A stretch of DNA of 60,802 nt from positions 1 to 60,802 of the forward strand of contig CAMLYL010000009.1 in NCBI GenBank assembly GCA_946491665.1. Direction: 5' to 3'. A program made the position numbers and the translations under genes. Below the pieces are notes generated by a model that was not told where the DNA came from, did not search any database, and was given only the letters and a program-made list of their open reading frames with translations. Within the stretch, counting starts at the first letter, position 1. Each line of letters begins with the position of its first letter. Of this stretch, positions 16,421 to 24,699 are shown in pieces. Source of the DNA: an uncultured Lachnospiraceae bacterium. GTDB taxonomy: Bacteria > Bacillota > Clostridia > Lachnospirales > Lachnospiraceae.

Positions 16421-17392
16421 ATGAAATTGTTGTCTCCACTGAATGAAACGTGTAATGTGAAAGAATTATCCCGGTATGCGGATGAATATTATCTCGGGGT
16501 CTGTGATGAGGAATGGCAGAAATATCAGTCAAAGGAATTTAATGCCCGTGGATTCAGTCAAAGAAGTAATTTTTCGGGATGGGAAGCCTTAAGCGCGGCG
16601 GTCAGTCAGGCCCGGGACAGCGGGATTCCCTGTTATCTGACGGTAAATACGCATAATATCGGAAGAGATGGAATGGAGATTGTGCATCATATTATAGACC
16701 GGTTTCAGCAGATTGGCGGCGAGGGAATCATCTCGTCCAATCTGGACGCCATGCTTTATGCCCGCGGGAAACATATGAAGGTTATGGTCAGTACAATAGT
16801 GGGAATCTATAACGAGGATGCGATCCGGATGATCTGTGAACTGGTGCATCCGGACCGGATTGTACTGAACCGGGATATGCGTTATGATTCTGTTCTCCGG
16901 CTCCGGCAATTGTTCCCGGATATTGAACTGGAAGTGTTCGGCGCTTTTTTTGGCTGTAAATATTCCAATGCATTTTGTTATTGTTCGCACCAGCGGGATA
17001 CAGGCGGAATGTGCAGGATGATGGCGCTTTCCGAGTGGAGTTTTAAAAATAAATATGAATTGCCAGATAGTCGGGACTTGTTTGAAACAGAAAAAAATCA
17101 CTGGCTGTATGCGAATTATCTTTTTGACGGCGCATGCAGTGTCTGTGCATTGTACAGATTGTCACACATTGGTATCGACAGTCTGAAGATTGTGGGAAGA
17201 GAAATGACAGGGGAAAAATTGTTGTGTGCAGTGCAGCAGATGTCATATTATCTGAACCTGGCCAGGGAGGTGGAATCTGAAAAAGAATATTTTTCAGCGC
17301 TTACAGAAAACCCGGTTGGAACCAGTCATCTGGGATGTTTTGGCGGATATCAGTGTTATTATCCGGAAATCTCGCACAGAGGTTTCTGGTAA
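16421..17392 (+). CDS. UbiU-like U32-family protein in the RiPP cluster
   Basis: A 323-residue protein with the U32 pattern: KLLSPLNETCNVKELSRYADEYYLGV at the start, PCYLTVNTHN, ADxIVLNRDM-like DRIVLNRDMRYD, EVFGAFFGCKYSNAFC, and IDSLKIVGREMTGEKL near the end. Cysteines form C-x6-C (GCKYSNAFC) followed by further cysteines (CYCSH, MCRM, CSVC), like the [4Fe-4S] set of UbiU and related prephenate-dependent RNA and quinone hydroxylases. No peptidase activity should be assumed despite the family name. It starts 11 bases after the UbiV-like gene; a GTG at 16412 is an alternative start. Inferred role: with its partner, oxygen-independent oxidation of the precursor peptide. Confidence 0.78.
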   Translation: MKLLSPLNETCNVKELSRYADEYYLGVCDEEWQKYQSKEFNARGFSQRSNFSGWEALSAAVSQARDSGIPCYLTVNTHNIGRDGMEIVHHIIDRFQQIGGEGIISSNLDAMLYARGKHMKVMVSTIVGIYNEDAIRMICELVHPDRIVLNRDMRYDSVLRLRQLFPDIELEVFGAFFGCKYSNAFCYCSHQRDTGGMCRMMALSEWSFKNKYELPDSRDLFETEKNHWLYANYLFDGACSVCALYRLSHIGIDSLKIVGREMTGEKLLCAVQQMSYYLNLAREVESEKEYFSALTENPVGTSHLGCFGGYQCYYPEISHRGFW

Positions 17393-17408
17393 GCGGCAGG
17401 AGGGAAAA

Positions 17409-18323
17409 ATGTCACAATTATACTTTGTTCTGACCAGACGATGCAATCAGTTCTGTACATCCTGTCCGCGGCATCAGGAGGAACGGATTGCAGATGAAAA
17501 ATATCAGAATGTAAAAGGAAGGCTGTTTCATACACTGGAGAAATTTGATGTGGATGATCTCATTTTATCCGGAGGGGAACCGGCTTTATACAGGGAATTT
17601 CCGGAACTGATCCGTGAGCTGGACAGGTATGACGTACCGGTTATGGTTCAGAGTAACGGGCAGCGCTTTTCTGAACGGCTGTTTTCTGAACGCTGTTTTC
17701 GGGATTGTCGTCATGAATTTCATGTGATGACCGCGCTGCACAGCAGGAATGCTTCTCTTCATGACCAGATTACCGGGGTTCCCGGAAGCTTTGAAAGGGC
17801 AGTGGAGGCAATTCACAATCTTCTGGCGCTTCATGTCAGAATTACAGTGAAATGTATTCTCTCCAGACTGAATGTTCTGGGGCTTCCGGAATACCTTTCC
17901 TGGCTGGCGGAAGAATTCCGGGGAGAAGTGGAGCTTTGCGTCAGCGGCATGGATTATATTGGTATGAGCAGTCAGGAAAAAAAGGAATATATGCTGGATT
18001 ACGCAGATGCGGCCGGTCCGCTGAGGGATTCTGTCCAGTGGTATGAAGAAAACAGATCAGGACTTCGGAACCTTGTGCTGATTGAACTGCCTCTTTGCAT
18101 GCTGGAAAAGCGTTATTGGAATTATTTCAGGAATACGAGAGTGGGGGAGCAGCTGTATCAGGATGCCTATATGAATTATCCGGCCAGGAGATGGCATGAT
18201 TTTACGACAGACTATGCGGAGTGCGGGATGTGCGCTGTGAGAGAAAGGTGTCCCGGAGTGTGGAGTGAGCAGTACAAATTATATCCGGGGAGCTGTGTGG
18301 CGCCTGTTGTGGCGGAGAATTAA
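17409..18323 (+). CDS. Radical SAM enzyme, module B (paralogue 2)
   Basis: A 304-residue enzyme. A GGAGGG site at 17398-17403 selects the ATG at 17409. The radical SAM motif CNQFCTSC occupies C12, C16 and C19, exactly the positions in its paralogue at 14583, then LILSGGEPALYREFP. The C-terminus has CGMCAVRERC and one more cysteine. Shared segments MTALHS, GSFERA and SGMDYIGM show common descent with paralogue 1. The two enzymes flank the U32 pair, and may act on the two duplicated YWNR units or at different steps. No SPASM domain is complete. Confidence 0.85.
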   Translation: MSQLYFVLTRRCNQFCTSCPRHQEERIADEKYQNVKGRLFHTLEKFDVDDLILSGGEPALYREFPELIRELDRYDVPVMVQSNGQRFSERLFSERCFRDCRHEFHVMTALHSRNASLHDQITGVPGSFERAVEAIHNLLALHVRITVKCILSRLNVLGLPEYLSWLAEEFRGEVELCVSGMDYIGMSSQEKKEYMLDYADAAGPLRDSVQWYEENRSGLRNLVLIELPLCMLEKRYWNYFRNTRVGEQLYQDAYMNYPARRWHDFTTDYAECGMCAVRERCPGVWSEQYKLYPGSCVAPVVAEN

Positions 18324-18346
18324 GCTGAACGGAGGACGAGGAAAGT

Positions 18347-18685
18347 ATGAAAATCCGTTGTTTTACAGAAACGAATATTGTAAAGTTGTATTTGTCTCCG
18401 TACATTGAGGTGGTGTGCGGCAGAAATCAGATTTCTTTTCGAAATACAATTTTTATGGAACCTTTAACGATTCCGGTAAAAGATGATCAGCAGAAGGCGT
18501 TTCTGACACTTCTGGAGGAAGGGGTAACAATCCCATTGTGCGTGCAGAAGCTGGAATATTTTCTGGCGGAGGAGGAGACAAACGGCATACAAAAGGAAAA
18601 TGCAGACTGCAGGCAGGGAGAAAGGCTGCATACAGCAGCAGAATGGACGTTGAAACAGATGATGGTCCGGGGGATATTGGAATGA
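18347..18685 (+). CDS. Small protein, possible stand-alone RRE (precursor-binding) domain
   Basis: A 112-residue protein. Its order of segments (RCFTETNIVKLYLSPYIEVVCGRNQISFRNT, a strand-rich N-terminus; then AFLTLLEEGVTIPLCVQKLEYFL and a C-terminal helix ending TLKQMMVRGILE) resembles the winged-helix layout of PqqD-like RiPP recognition elements: a beta-hairpin, a helix with an EEG turn, and a last helix ending in a G-I-L strand. The gene sits between two radical SAM genes and overlaps the next by the ATGA junction. This is a fold-level guess; a structure prediction would settle it. It has no catalytic motif. Confidence 0.5.
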   Translation: MKIRCFTETNIVKLYLSPYIEVVCGRNQISFRNTIFMEPLTIPVKDDQQKAFLTLLEEGVTIPLCVQKLEYFLAEEETNGIQKENADCRQGERLHTAAEWTLKQMMVRGILE

Positions 18686-20067
18686 CAGAAAACGGCAGAA
18701 GAGAAAGAAACTGGTATTATATCAGAGAATGGCATGACGGAAATTTTGTATTTACAGGTGCGTGGTGTTATGAGGACGGGAACCGGGGAATTCTGGTGGA
18801 TTCCATGCACGGCGGAACGATGATTCTTGAACAGCGTCTGCTGAAGTCCGTGGCGGAAGGCCGCGCAGGGGATGATCTGAGATTTAAACTGATCGCACGT
18901 GGATTTGCAAAAACAGATGGAAGCAGAGAAATTGCTTCACAGGATATGTGTCCTCCGAGACCGGCATTTTTTATGCTGGATCTGACCTCAAAATGTAATT
19001 TCAAATGCAGATATTGCCTGCGTGAAATAGAGGGAAACAATGAATCCATAACCTGGGAACAACTGGATAAAACTCTCGATTTTCTGATTGCGTATGCCAG
19101 GGAGTATCATCTTCCCGGAATGACGATTCAGCCATGGGGCGGCGAGCCAATGATAGAATTCGAAAAGATTCTGCATATCCGGAAGCGGTTTGCTGATGAA
19201 GGAATTCCGCTTTGCATGACGATGGAGACGAATGGTTCTCTGGTGACAGAGGAAGCGGCAGAAAAGCTGAAACAGGTCGGGGTAAAGGTGGGAATCAGTA
19301 TTGATGGCTATCCGGCCATACATAATTATTATCGTCATCTGCAGGGCGGACAGGAGTCTTTTGACGCTGTCTGGAGGGGAATTCAGAATTTGAAAAAGGC
19401 GGGATTCACCAGGATTGGAGGGATCGGGGTTGTGACCAGGAAGACTCTGGAACATCTGGAGGATGTACTGGATTTTTATGTGAACGTGCTGGGATCCGAC
19501 GGATTCAAATTGTCTATTATGCACTCACCTGCCGATTCTGAACTCTGTGCCGATATGCTTGACGAACATGAAATACAGCAATATGCAGAACGGCTGATTG
19601 AACAGTTATGTGTTTATTACAGGAGTGGAAAGCGGGTTCTTGAGTCCAGTATCAGCAACCGGATGGCGAACCTGATTTACCGCTGCAATCAGAATATTTG
19701 CGTTTCAAACGGATGCAGGGGAGGAAGACGGCTGTTGTCTGTGGATAAATATGGTGATATTTATTTGTGTGAGCTGATGGATATGCCGGATCAGAGGATT
19801 GGAAATGTGTCAGATGGGCGCACTATTCCGGAGATGGTGGAACAGGCGTTTTCCGGGAAAGAATATTTCCGTGAAAAGAAGGAAGAAAAATGTGAAACGT
19901 GTCCGTGGTGGTATTACTGTGGCGGTGGCTGCACGGGCATTGTACTGTATGAGAAAGGATGCGTAGAAGGTGTCGACCCGATCAGCTGTGCTTTTAACCG
20001 GGCAGCATACCAGAAATTAGCTGAGATTATGCTGTCGGATCCGGAGCTGGCTCTGAAATTTATCTGA
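18682..20067 (+). CDS. Radical SAM/SPASM enzyme, module B
   Basis: A 461-residue enzyme starting in the ATGA overlap with the RRE-like gene. The N-terminal ~95 residues are an extra domain (WYYIREWHDGNFVFTGAWCYEDG). The radical SAM motif CNFKCRYC starts at C105, with IQPWGGEPMIEF and ISIDG. The SPASM region has CNQNICVSNGCRGG, a core LSVDKYGDIYLCELMD, and CETCPWWYYCGGGC. The layout matches anSME-like and RiPP-maturing SPASM enzymes. It is the only full SPASM enzyme of module B, so it is the best candidate for crosslinking the Trp triplets of precursor 2. It is followed 12 bases later by a decayed glycosyltransferase gene. Confidence 0.87.
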   Translation: MTENGRRERNWYYIREWHDGNFVFTGAWCYEDGNRGILVDSMHGGTMILEQRLLKSVAEGRAGDDLRFKLIARGFAKTDGSREIASQDMCPPRPAFFMLDLTSKCNFKCRYCLREIEGNNESITWEQLDKTLDFLIAYAREYHLPGMTIQPWGGEPMIEFEKILHIRKRFADEGIPLCMTMETNGSLVTEEAAEKLKQVGVKVGISIDGYPAIHNYYRHLQGGQESFDAVWRGIQNLKKAGFTRIGGIGVVTRKTLEHLEDVLDFYVNVLGSDGFKLSIMHSPADSELCADMLDEHEIQQYAERLIEQLCVYYRSGKRVLESSISNRMANLIYRCNQNICVSNGCRGGRRLLSVDKYGDIYLCELMDMPDQRIGNVSDGRTIPEMVEQAFSGKEYFREKKEEKCETCPWWYYCGGGCTGIVLYEKGCVEGVDPISCAFNRAAYQKLAEIMLSDPELALKFI

Positions 20068-20079
20068 TGGAGGGGCGGA

Positions 20080-20964
20080 ATGAGACAAAAGAAAGCTTTT
20101 TCCGGAAATAAAAGGAAACGTGTCGCCCTGATCGGGGCTTTGGCGGCAATGAGCCAACAACGACCGGACGGACGATTCGTACAAGGATTTTGTATCATGA
20201 ACTGGCACAGCGGTATGGCAGAGAAAATGTCATAAGGATCAGTACGGAGGTAAACAGTGGTCTGCGGCTTTTCCTGCGGACAGCTATTGGCGTTTCCAGG
20301 GCGGATATAATCATGCCGTTTGTTTCTGAAGGGGGGATGCATTTACTGTTCCCGTTTTTGGGGTTTCTTGCGAGGCACACGGGGAAAAAAGTATATAACA
20401 GCATTATTGGAGGATATATTCCCACTGCGTTAAGGAAGTACCCCCGGGCCGTCCGCGGGATGCAGGCATTTGAAGTAAACTGGGTACAGATGCCGTTTAT
20501 GGTTTCGGAACTGAAGAAGGCCGGTCTGGAAAATGCAGAGTTTTACCTAATGCAAAACCATATAAAATTCTGGACCGGAAGGAATTAAATGTATCGAGAA
20601 TGAGGCCGCTGCGGGTCTGTACCTTCAGCAGAGTAATCAGAGATAAAGGAATAGAGGAAGCCATAGAGGCAGTAAAACAGGTCAATGAAAAAGGAATTCC
20701 GGTGGGCCTTGATATATATGGAGAAATATATGAGGGGTACCGGGATACATTCCGGATACTTATGAGACATGCGCCTGCATATGTGAGATACTGTGGGATC
20801 GTGGACAGCTGGCAAAACTGTTGGAATATGCGCTGCAGAATCCGGCTCTGATTGAAGAGATGCGGCTGAACCGTATCAGAGAAGCGGAAAAATATACTTA
20901 TGATATTATGACAGGACAGATCTTTGGGAAGATTGATATGACTTTCAGACCGGAGAAGAGATAG
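20080..20964 (+). pseudogene. Decayed GT4 glycosyltransferase
   Basis: Three reading frames are needed to follow one protein: KRKRVALIGALAAMSQQRPD from 20080, then RTIRTRILYHELAQRYG from 20172, and after a one-base loss near 20538 (gagttttacct) the frame with RPLRVCTFSRVIRDKGIEEAIEAVKQVNEKG. After YVRYCGIVD near 20803 the sequence jumps to LAKLLEYALQNPALIEEMRLNR, so the nucleotide-sugar binding core is deleted. It has a good GGAGGGGCGG site and sits at the end of module B, where it may once have played the part of the intact GT4 of module A. Confidence 0.85.
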
Positions 20965-21101
20965 GAGTAATAAAAAATCCGGGAGCAGAGACAGATATCG
21001 TATTTGTTTTTCGGATATGGAAAAAGGAGACGTTTGTCTCTCTGACACGCCTCCTCACCGCTTCTGAAAATTATTTTTCTGCGAAAGAATCGCAGAATTT
21101 C

Positions 21102-21953
21102 CTACAGATACTTCTCCAGATAATCTGCCACTCCGTCTTCCGCAGAGGTCAGCTCCAGCGTTACATCCGCGCTTTCCTTACAGCTTTCTGTGGCGTTCTG
21201 CACCGCAATGCCGGTTCCGGCAAACTGCAGCATCTGCGCGTCATTGTCGCCGTCGCCGAATGCAATTACTTCCTCAGGGGAAATTCCAAGCTGATCCAGA
21301 ACGTATTTCAGCCCGGAAGCTTTGCCGGATTCTTTGCTGGAAATCTCCATTCTGTAAGGAACGGAGGAAGTGATATAAACATTTTCAGATCCGCGCTTTA
21401 CGCTGTTTTCGATCATGCGGTACATTCCGGGTTCTTTTAAAATCAGATCCAGGCTGTCCAGCTTTTTCGCATTTTCAAAGATGAAATCAATGATATAGCG
21501 GTCGGGACGGCGGGTCTGCCGGATATAGGATACCGCAGAGCGGGGCACGCCAAAACGTGTGGGATCAGCTATGTAGTCTGCGGAGGCGTACGCCGTACCG
21601 TCCACAAATGCTTCATATGTAATCTGCCCCTCCAGAAAAAAGTTTCCGACACTTCTCATAATGGCCCGTACATCTTTCGCTTTCATCAGCCAGCTGTGTA
21701 CTCTTTTGCCGGTCTGTCCGTCATAGATAGCAGAGCCGTTGGAGGTCACGGCATAGGAAACACCCGGCAGCTCCCGGATGCATGCGGGAAAGGTATCATA
21801 GGAGCGCCCGCTGACGGGAACCAGCGCAATGCCTGCCTCTGCAGCTTTGGAAAGGGCGGCTCTGGTACGGTCGGATAATTCTTTGTTTTCATTTAATACG
21901 GTATCGTCCAGATCAAAGGCGATACATTTGATTTTGGAAAAATCAGTCTGCAT
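21102..21953 (-). CDS. Cof-type HAD-IIB phosphatase
   Basis: A 283-residue cytosolic hydrolase. Motif I is AFDLDDTVLNENKEL (D-x-D-x-T), motif II lies in PVSGRSYDTFPACIRELPG, the lysine motif is in KASGLKYVLDQLGIS and motif IV is FGDGDNDAQML; the C-terminus is the usual TESCKESADVTLELTSAEDGVADYLEKYL. These proteins dephosphorylate sugar phosphates or nucleotide-derived substrates; the substrate here is unknown. It is on the opposite strand to its neighbours and stands alone, ending the accessory region. Confidence 0.9.
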   Translation of the reverse strand: MQTDFSKIKCIAFDLDDTVLNENKELSDRTRAALSKAAEAGIALVPVSGRSYDTFPACIRELPGVSYAVTSNGSAIYDGQTGKRVHSWLMKAKDVRAIMRSVGNFFLEGQITYEAFVDGTAYASADYIADPTRFGVPRSAVSYIRQTRRPDRYIIDFIFENAKKLDSLDLILKEPGMYRMIENSVKRGSENVYITSSVPYRMEISSKESGKASGLKYVLDQLGISPEEVIAFGDGDNDAQMLQFAGTGIAVQNATESCKESADVTLELTSAEDGVADYLEKYL

Positions 21954-22215
21954 ATGTATTCCCTCGTTTCATCTGAAATTTTACATTTGCTGTAATCTGA
22001 TTCATATTGTAATCCTTTTTTTGAGGGAATGCAATGGATTTACAGCCGAAAGTAAAATATGGCTAACTTGATGGCGGCAGATGAAAGTGTCAATAAATTA
22101 ATTTCTTGACATAACAGCATAATGATAAAAAGACGGTTGTCTGCTATCTGATATTTGTCAGAGCATAGTAGAGGAGCAGGCGCGTTTGACAGGGGTATTT
22201 ATGGAGGATTAAGAA

Positions 22216-22791
22216 ATGGCAGTCCGAAATGTGCGCGGCGCCGGGAGGAAGTCGGCGCTTACAGAAAATCAGATTGAAGAAGTGAAAAGGCGTCACGCAG
22301 ACGGCGAGACGCTGACTGCTCTTTCTGCGGAATACGGCGTTTCCAGGCAGACTCTGTCCGGATATATCCACGCAAAGCAGATACAGCATATTTATACGGT
22401 ATATCGGGAATGGGCAAAATGGAACCGGCATTTCCGCGGAGAGCAGCTGGAGGACTATACCATGCGCCTGGATTATATGTGGAGAGAAGAGCTGTGTACA
22501 ACGATACTGGTGAATTTCCGGGAGAAAAGAATTCTTGTTCATAATGAAACGGATAATGTTATTCACAGAGCTTTCGGGTGGAAAAGAAAGCCTGACTGGG
22601 AAGATTTTGAAAATTTTCTTGCAGAAAGATGTTTTCCGCCGACAAGAGATAAGAGCAGTATGATATTAAAGGAAATGGGCCTGGATTTTTATGATCCCCT
22701 TATGATAATAGAGAAAACAGAGGGGCGTATGGCGGAAGATCAGCAGTGGATTCAGATGAGTTACTATAACCGGGACGAATGCGGGCGTTGA
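22216..22791 (+). CDS. Helix-turn-helix protein with a conserved C-terminal domain of unknown function
   Basis: A 191-residue protein. Residues 15-52 form a resolvase-type helix-turn-helix (LTENQIEEVKRRHADGETLTALSAEYGVSRQTLSGYI is the region; recognition helix VSRQTLSGYI). The rest has NETDNVIHRAFG, DWEDFENFLAERCFPPTRD and GLDFYDPLMIIEKTEGRMAEDQQWI, a pattern I have seen in small proteins encoded near HipA-like kinases. No kinase gene is next to it here. GGAGGATTAAG precedes the ATG. It could be a DNA-binding regulator, but no operator was found. Confidence 0.6.
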   Translation: MAVRNVRGAGRKSALTENQIEEVKRRHADGETLTALSAEYGVSRQTLSGYIHAKQIQHIYTVYREWAKWNRHFRGEQLEDYTMRLDYMWREELCTTILVNFREKRILVHNETDNVIHRAFGWKRKPDWEDFENFLAERCFPPTRDKSSMILKEMGLDFYDPLMIIEKTEGRMAEDQQWIQMSYYNRDECGR

Positions 22792-22873
22792 TTTTTGGAA
22801 CAGAGAAGGATGACTGTATGACTGGAAAGACGGCAGGAGTATCCTTTGGAAAAATCTCCGGAAGAGTGTCGTA

Positions 22874-23056
22874 ATGCAGTGCGCTCGAAGTCCTTTTCGC
22901 AGGATCCGGGAGCTTCTTGTGCGGGAAGAAATTGTCCGGGCTTATTCAGACCGGGAACGGGAAAGAGTGACGAAGGTTCTGCGGTATCAGGCGGGAAAAT
23001 ACCGTTACATGCTGAACGGATACGATAAGAGGCTGAGGATTCAAAATAAAACTTGA
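22874..23056 (+). CDS. Small basic protein or gene remnant
   Basis: A 60-codon frame with GGAAGAG seven bases before its ATG. The product is arginine-rich and helix-prone (RIRELLVREEIVRAYSDRERERVTKVLRYQAGKYRYML). Its last codons overlap the -35 of the serS promoter. The frame upstream and a neighbouring frame also contain protein-like text, so this may be the surviving end of a decayed gene. I recognise no family. Confidence 0.35.
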   Translation: MQCARSPFRRIRELLVREEIVRAYSDRERERVTKVLRYQAGKYRYMLNGYDKRLRIQNKT

Positions 23057-23081
23057 ATCCCCGGGAGGATAAGTGTATAAT
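23053..23081 (+). promoter_or_regulatory. serS promoter
   Basis: TTGAAT and TATAAT separated by exactly 17 bases, about 90 bases before the serS start. Confidence 0.75.
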
Positions 23082-23093
23082 GCAAGAGAATTA

Positions 23094-23143
23094 CGGGTTC
23101 TGCGGGTGCAGATGTTTTTCTGATGCTGCAGGGCAGCGACCCG
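23094..23143 (+). promoter_or_regulatory. Structured serS leader
   Basis: Pairing of CGGGT with ACCCG, CTGC with GCAG and TGCAG with CTGCA gives a three-part stem in the 5' leader, ending about 18 bases before the ribosome site. It lacks a T-box (no AGGGTGG-type sequence), a T-run and any riboswitch signature I know. Confidence 0.4.
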
Positions 23144-23171
23144 GTACGATGTAATCTCTCAGGAGGAAGTC

Positions 23172-24449
23172 ATGATAGACATTAAGTTTTTAAGAGAAAA
23201 TCCCGATATTGTAAAGCAGAACATTAAGAATAAATTCCAGGATCACAAGCTGCCTCTGGTAGACGAAGTGATCGAACTGGATGCGAAGTCCCGCGCTGCG
23301 AAGCAGCAGGCGGATGATCTCCGGGCAAACCGGAATAAGATCTCAAAGCAGATCGGCGCTCTTATGGCTCAGGGAAAGAAGGAAGAGGCCATGGCTTTGA
23401 AAGAGCAGGTGGCGAAGGACGCCGAGACCCTGAAGGAGCTGGAGGAGCAGGAGACGCAGCTTCAGGAGCAGGTGACAAAGATCATGATGACGATTCCGAA
23501 TATCATAGATCCTTCTGTTCCTATTGGCAAAAATGACACAGAAAATGTGGAGGTGGAGCGTTTCGGTGAGCCGGTAGTTCCCGATTTTGAGATTCCTTAC
23601 CACACAGAGATTATGGAGAAGTTTAGCGGCATTGATCTGGATGCTGCCAGAAGAGTGGCGGGAAACGGTTTCTATTATCTTCAGGGAGATATTGCCCGCC
23701 TGCATTCTGCAGTTCTGGCTTATGCCCGTGATTTTATGATTGACCGCGGATTCACTTATTGTGTGCCGCCTTTCATGATCCGCAGCAATGTGGTGACCGG
23801 CGTTATGAGCTTTGATGAGATGGACGCCATGATGTATAAGATCGAGGGAGAAGATCTTTATCTGATCGGCACTTCCGAACATTCCATGATCGGGCGTTTT
23901 ATCGACCAGATGATTGATGAAGAAGAGCTTCCGAAGACACTGACCAGCTATTCTCCCTGCTTCCGGAAGGAAAAGGGCGCTCATGGTATTGAGGAGAGAG
24001 GCGTTTACCGGATCCATCAGTTTGAGAAGCAGGAGATGATTGTGGTATGTAAGCCCGAGGAGTCTCCCATGTGGTTTGATAAGCTGTGGCAGAATACGGT
24101 GGATCTGTTCCGCAGCCTGGATATTCCTGTCCGTACACTGGAGTGCTGTTCCGGTGATCTTGCGGATCTGAAGGTGAAGTCTGTGGATGTGGAGGCATGG
24201 TCACCGAGACAGAAGAAATATTTTGAGGTGGGAAGCTGTTCCAATCTGGGAGACGCACAGGCCAGAAGACTGAAAATCCGTGTAAAGGGCAAAGACGGCA
24301 AATATTTTGCTCATACACTGAATAATACTGTTGTGGCTCCTCCGAGAATGTTGATTGCTTTTCTGGAGAACAACTTAAATGCAGACGGGACAGTGAATAT
24401 TCCGAAGGCTCTCCAGCCATATATGGGTGGAAAAACAAAGATTGAGTAA
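23172..24449 (+). CDS. serS: Seryl-tRNA synthetase
   Basis: A 425-residue class II synthetase that charges tRNA-Ser with serine. The N-terminal MIDIKFLRENPDIVKQN and the long coiled-coil arm (about residues 30-100, KSRAAKQQADDLRANRN... to LEEQETQLQEQV) bind the tRNA variable arm. The class II core has FMIRSNVVTG, LIGTSEHSM, SPCFRKEKGAHG (motif 2 region) and NNTVVAPPRMLIAFLENN (motif 3). The length is standard. AGGAGGAAG precedes the ATG, with a promoter and structured leader upstream and a strong terminator downstream, so it is a single-gene unit. Confidence 0.97.
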   Translation: MIDIKFLRENPDIVKQNIKNKFQDHKLPLVDEVIELDAKSRAAKQQADDLRANRNKISKQIGALMAQGKKEEAMALKEQVAKDAETLKELEEQETQLQEQVTKIMMTIPNIIDPSVPIGKNDTENVEVERFGEPVVPDFEIPYHTEIMEKFSGIDLDAARRVAGNGFYYLQGDIARLHSAVLAYARDFMIDRGFTYCVPPFMIRSNVVTGVMSFDEMDAMMYKIEGEDLYLIGTSEHSMIGRFIDQMIDEEELPKTLTSYSPCFRKEKGAHGIEERGVYRIHQFEKQEMIVVCKPEESPMWFDKLWQNTVDLFRSLDIPVRTLECCSGDLADLKVKSVDVEAWSPRQKKYFEVGSCSNLGDAQARRLKIRVKGKDGKYFAHTLNNTVVAPPRMLIAFLENNLNADGTVNIPKALQPYMGGKTKIE

Positions 24450-24452
24450 GCC

Positions 24453-24496
24453 AAAGGCGGCAGACCCATGGATCCATGGGTTCTGTCGCCTTTTTT
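24453..24496 (+). terminator. Terminator after serS
   Basis: A long stem aaaggcggcaga...tctgtcgccttt with the inner palindrome cccatggatccatggg, followed by six T. Confidence 0.93.
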
Positions 24497-24610
24497 GAAA
24501 AAATGTATGAGCCGGGCGATAGAAGCATATTTGTAACTTCAGAGCACGGATATGAGTATTTTTGTCAGAAAAGTTAAAAAAAAGTTACACATTTACAGGA
24601 GTTTTTGCGG

Positions 24611-24639
24611 TTGAAAACCGACACTATTTGTGCTACAAT
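24611..24639 (+). promoter_or_regulatory. carAB promoter
   Basis: TTGAAA, 17 bases, TACAAT. The leader to the carA start at 24793 is about 147 bases and ends with the partial repeat GAACAGTAAC. Confidence 0.7.
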
Positions 24640-24699
24640 TCTGATAATTTAGGCATAGATTATCTTTGCATAAATATACAGAAAAAAGTAATTTTTATA

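Noticed and set aside
16421..17392. Protease for leader removal (U32 peptidase by name)
   Set aside because: U32 proteins with this cysteine set are hydroxylase-type; no protease active site is seen.
23082..23171. T-box leader of serS
   Set aside because: No AGGGTGG-type T-box sequence or specifier loop was found.
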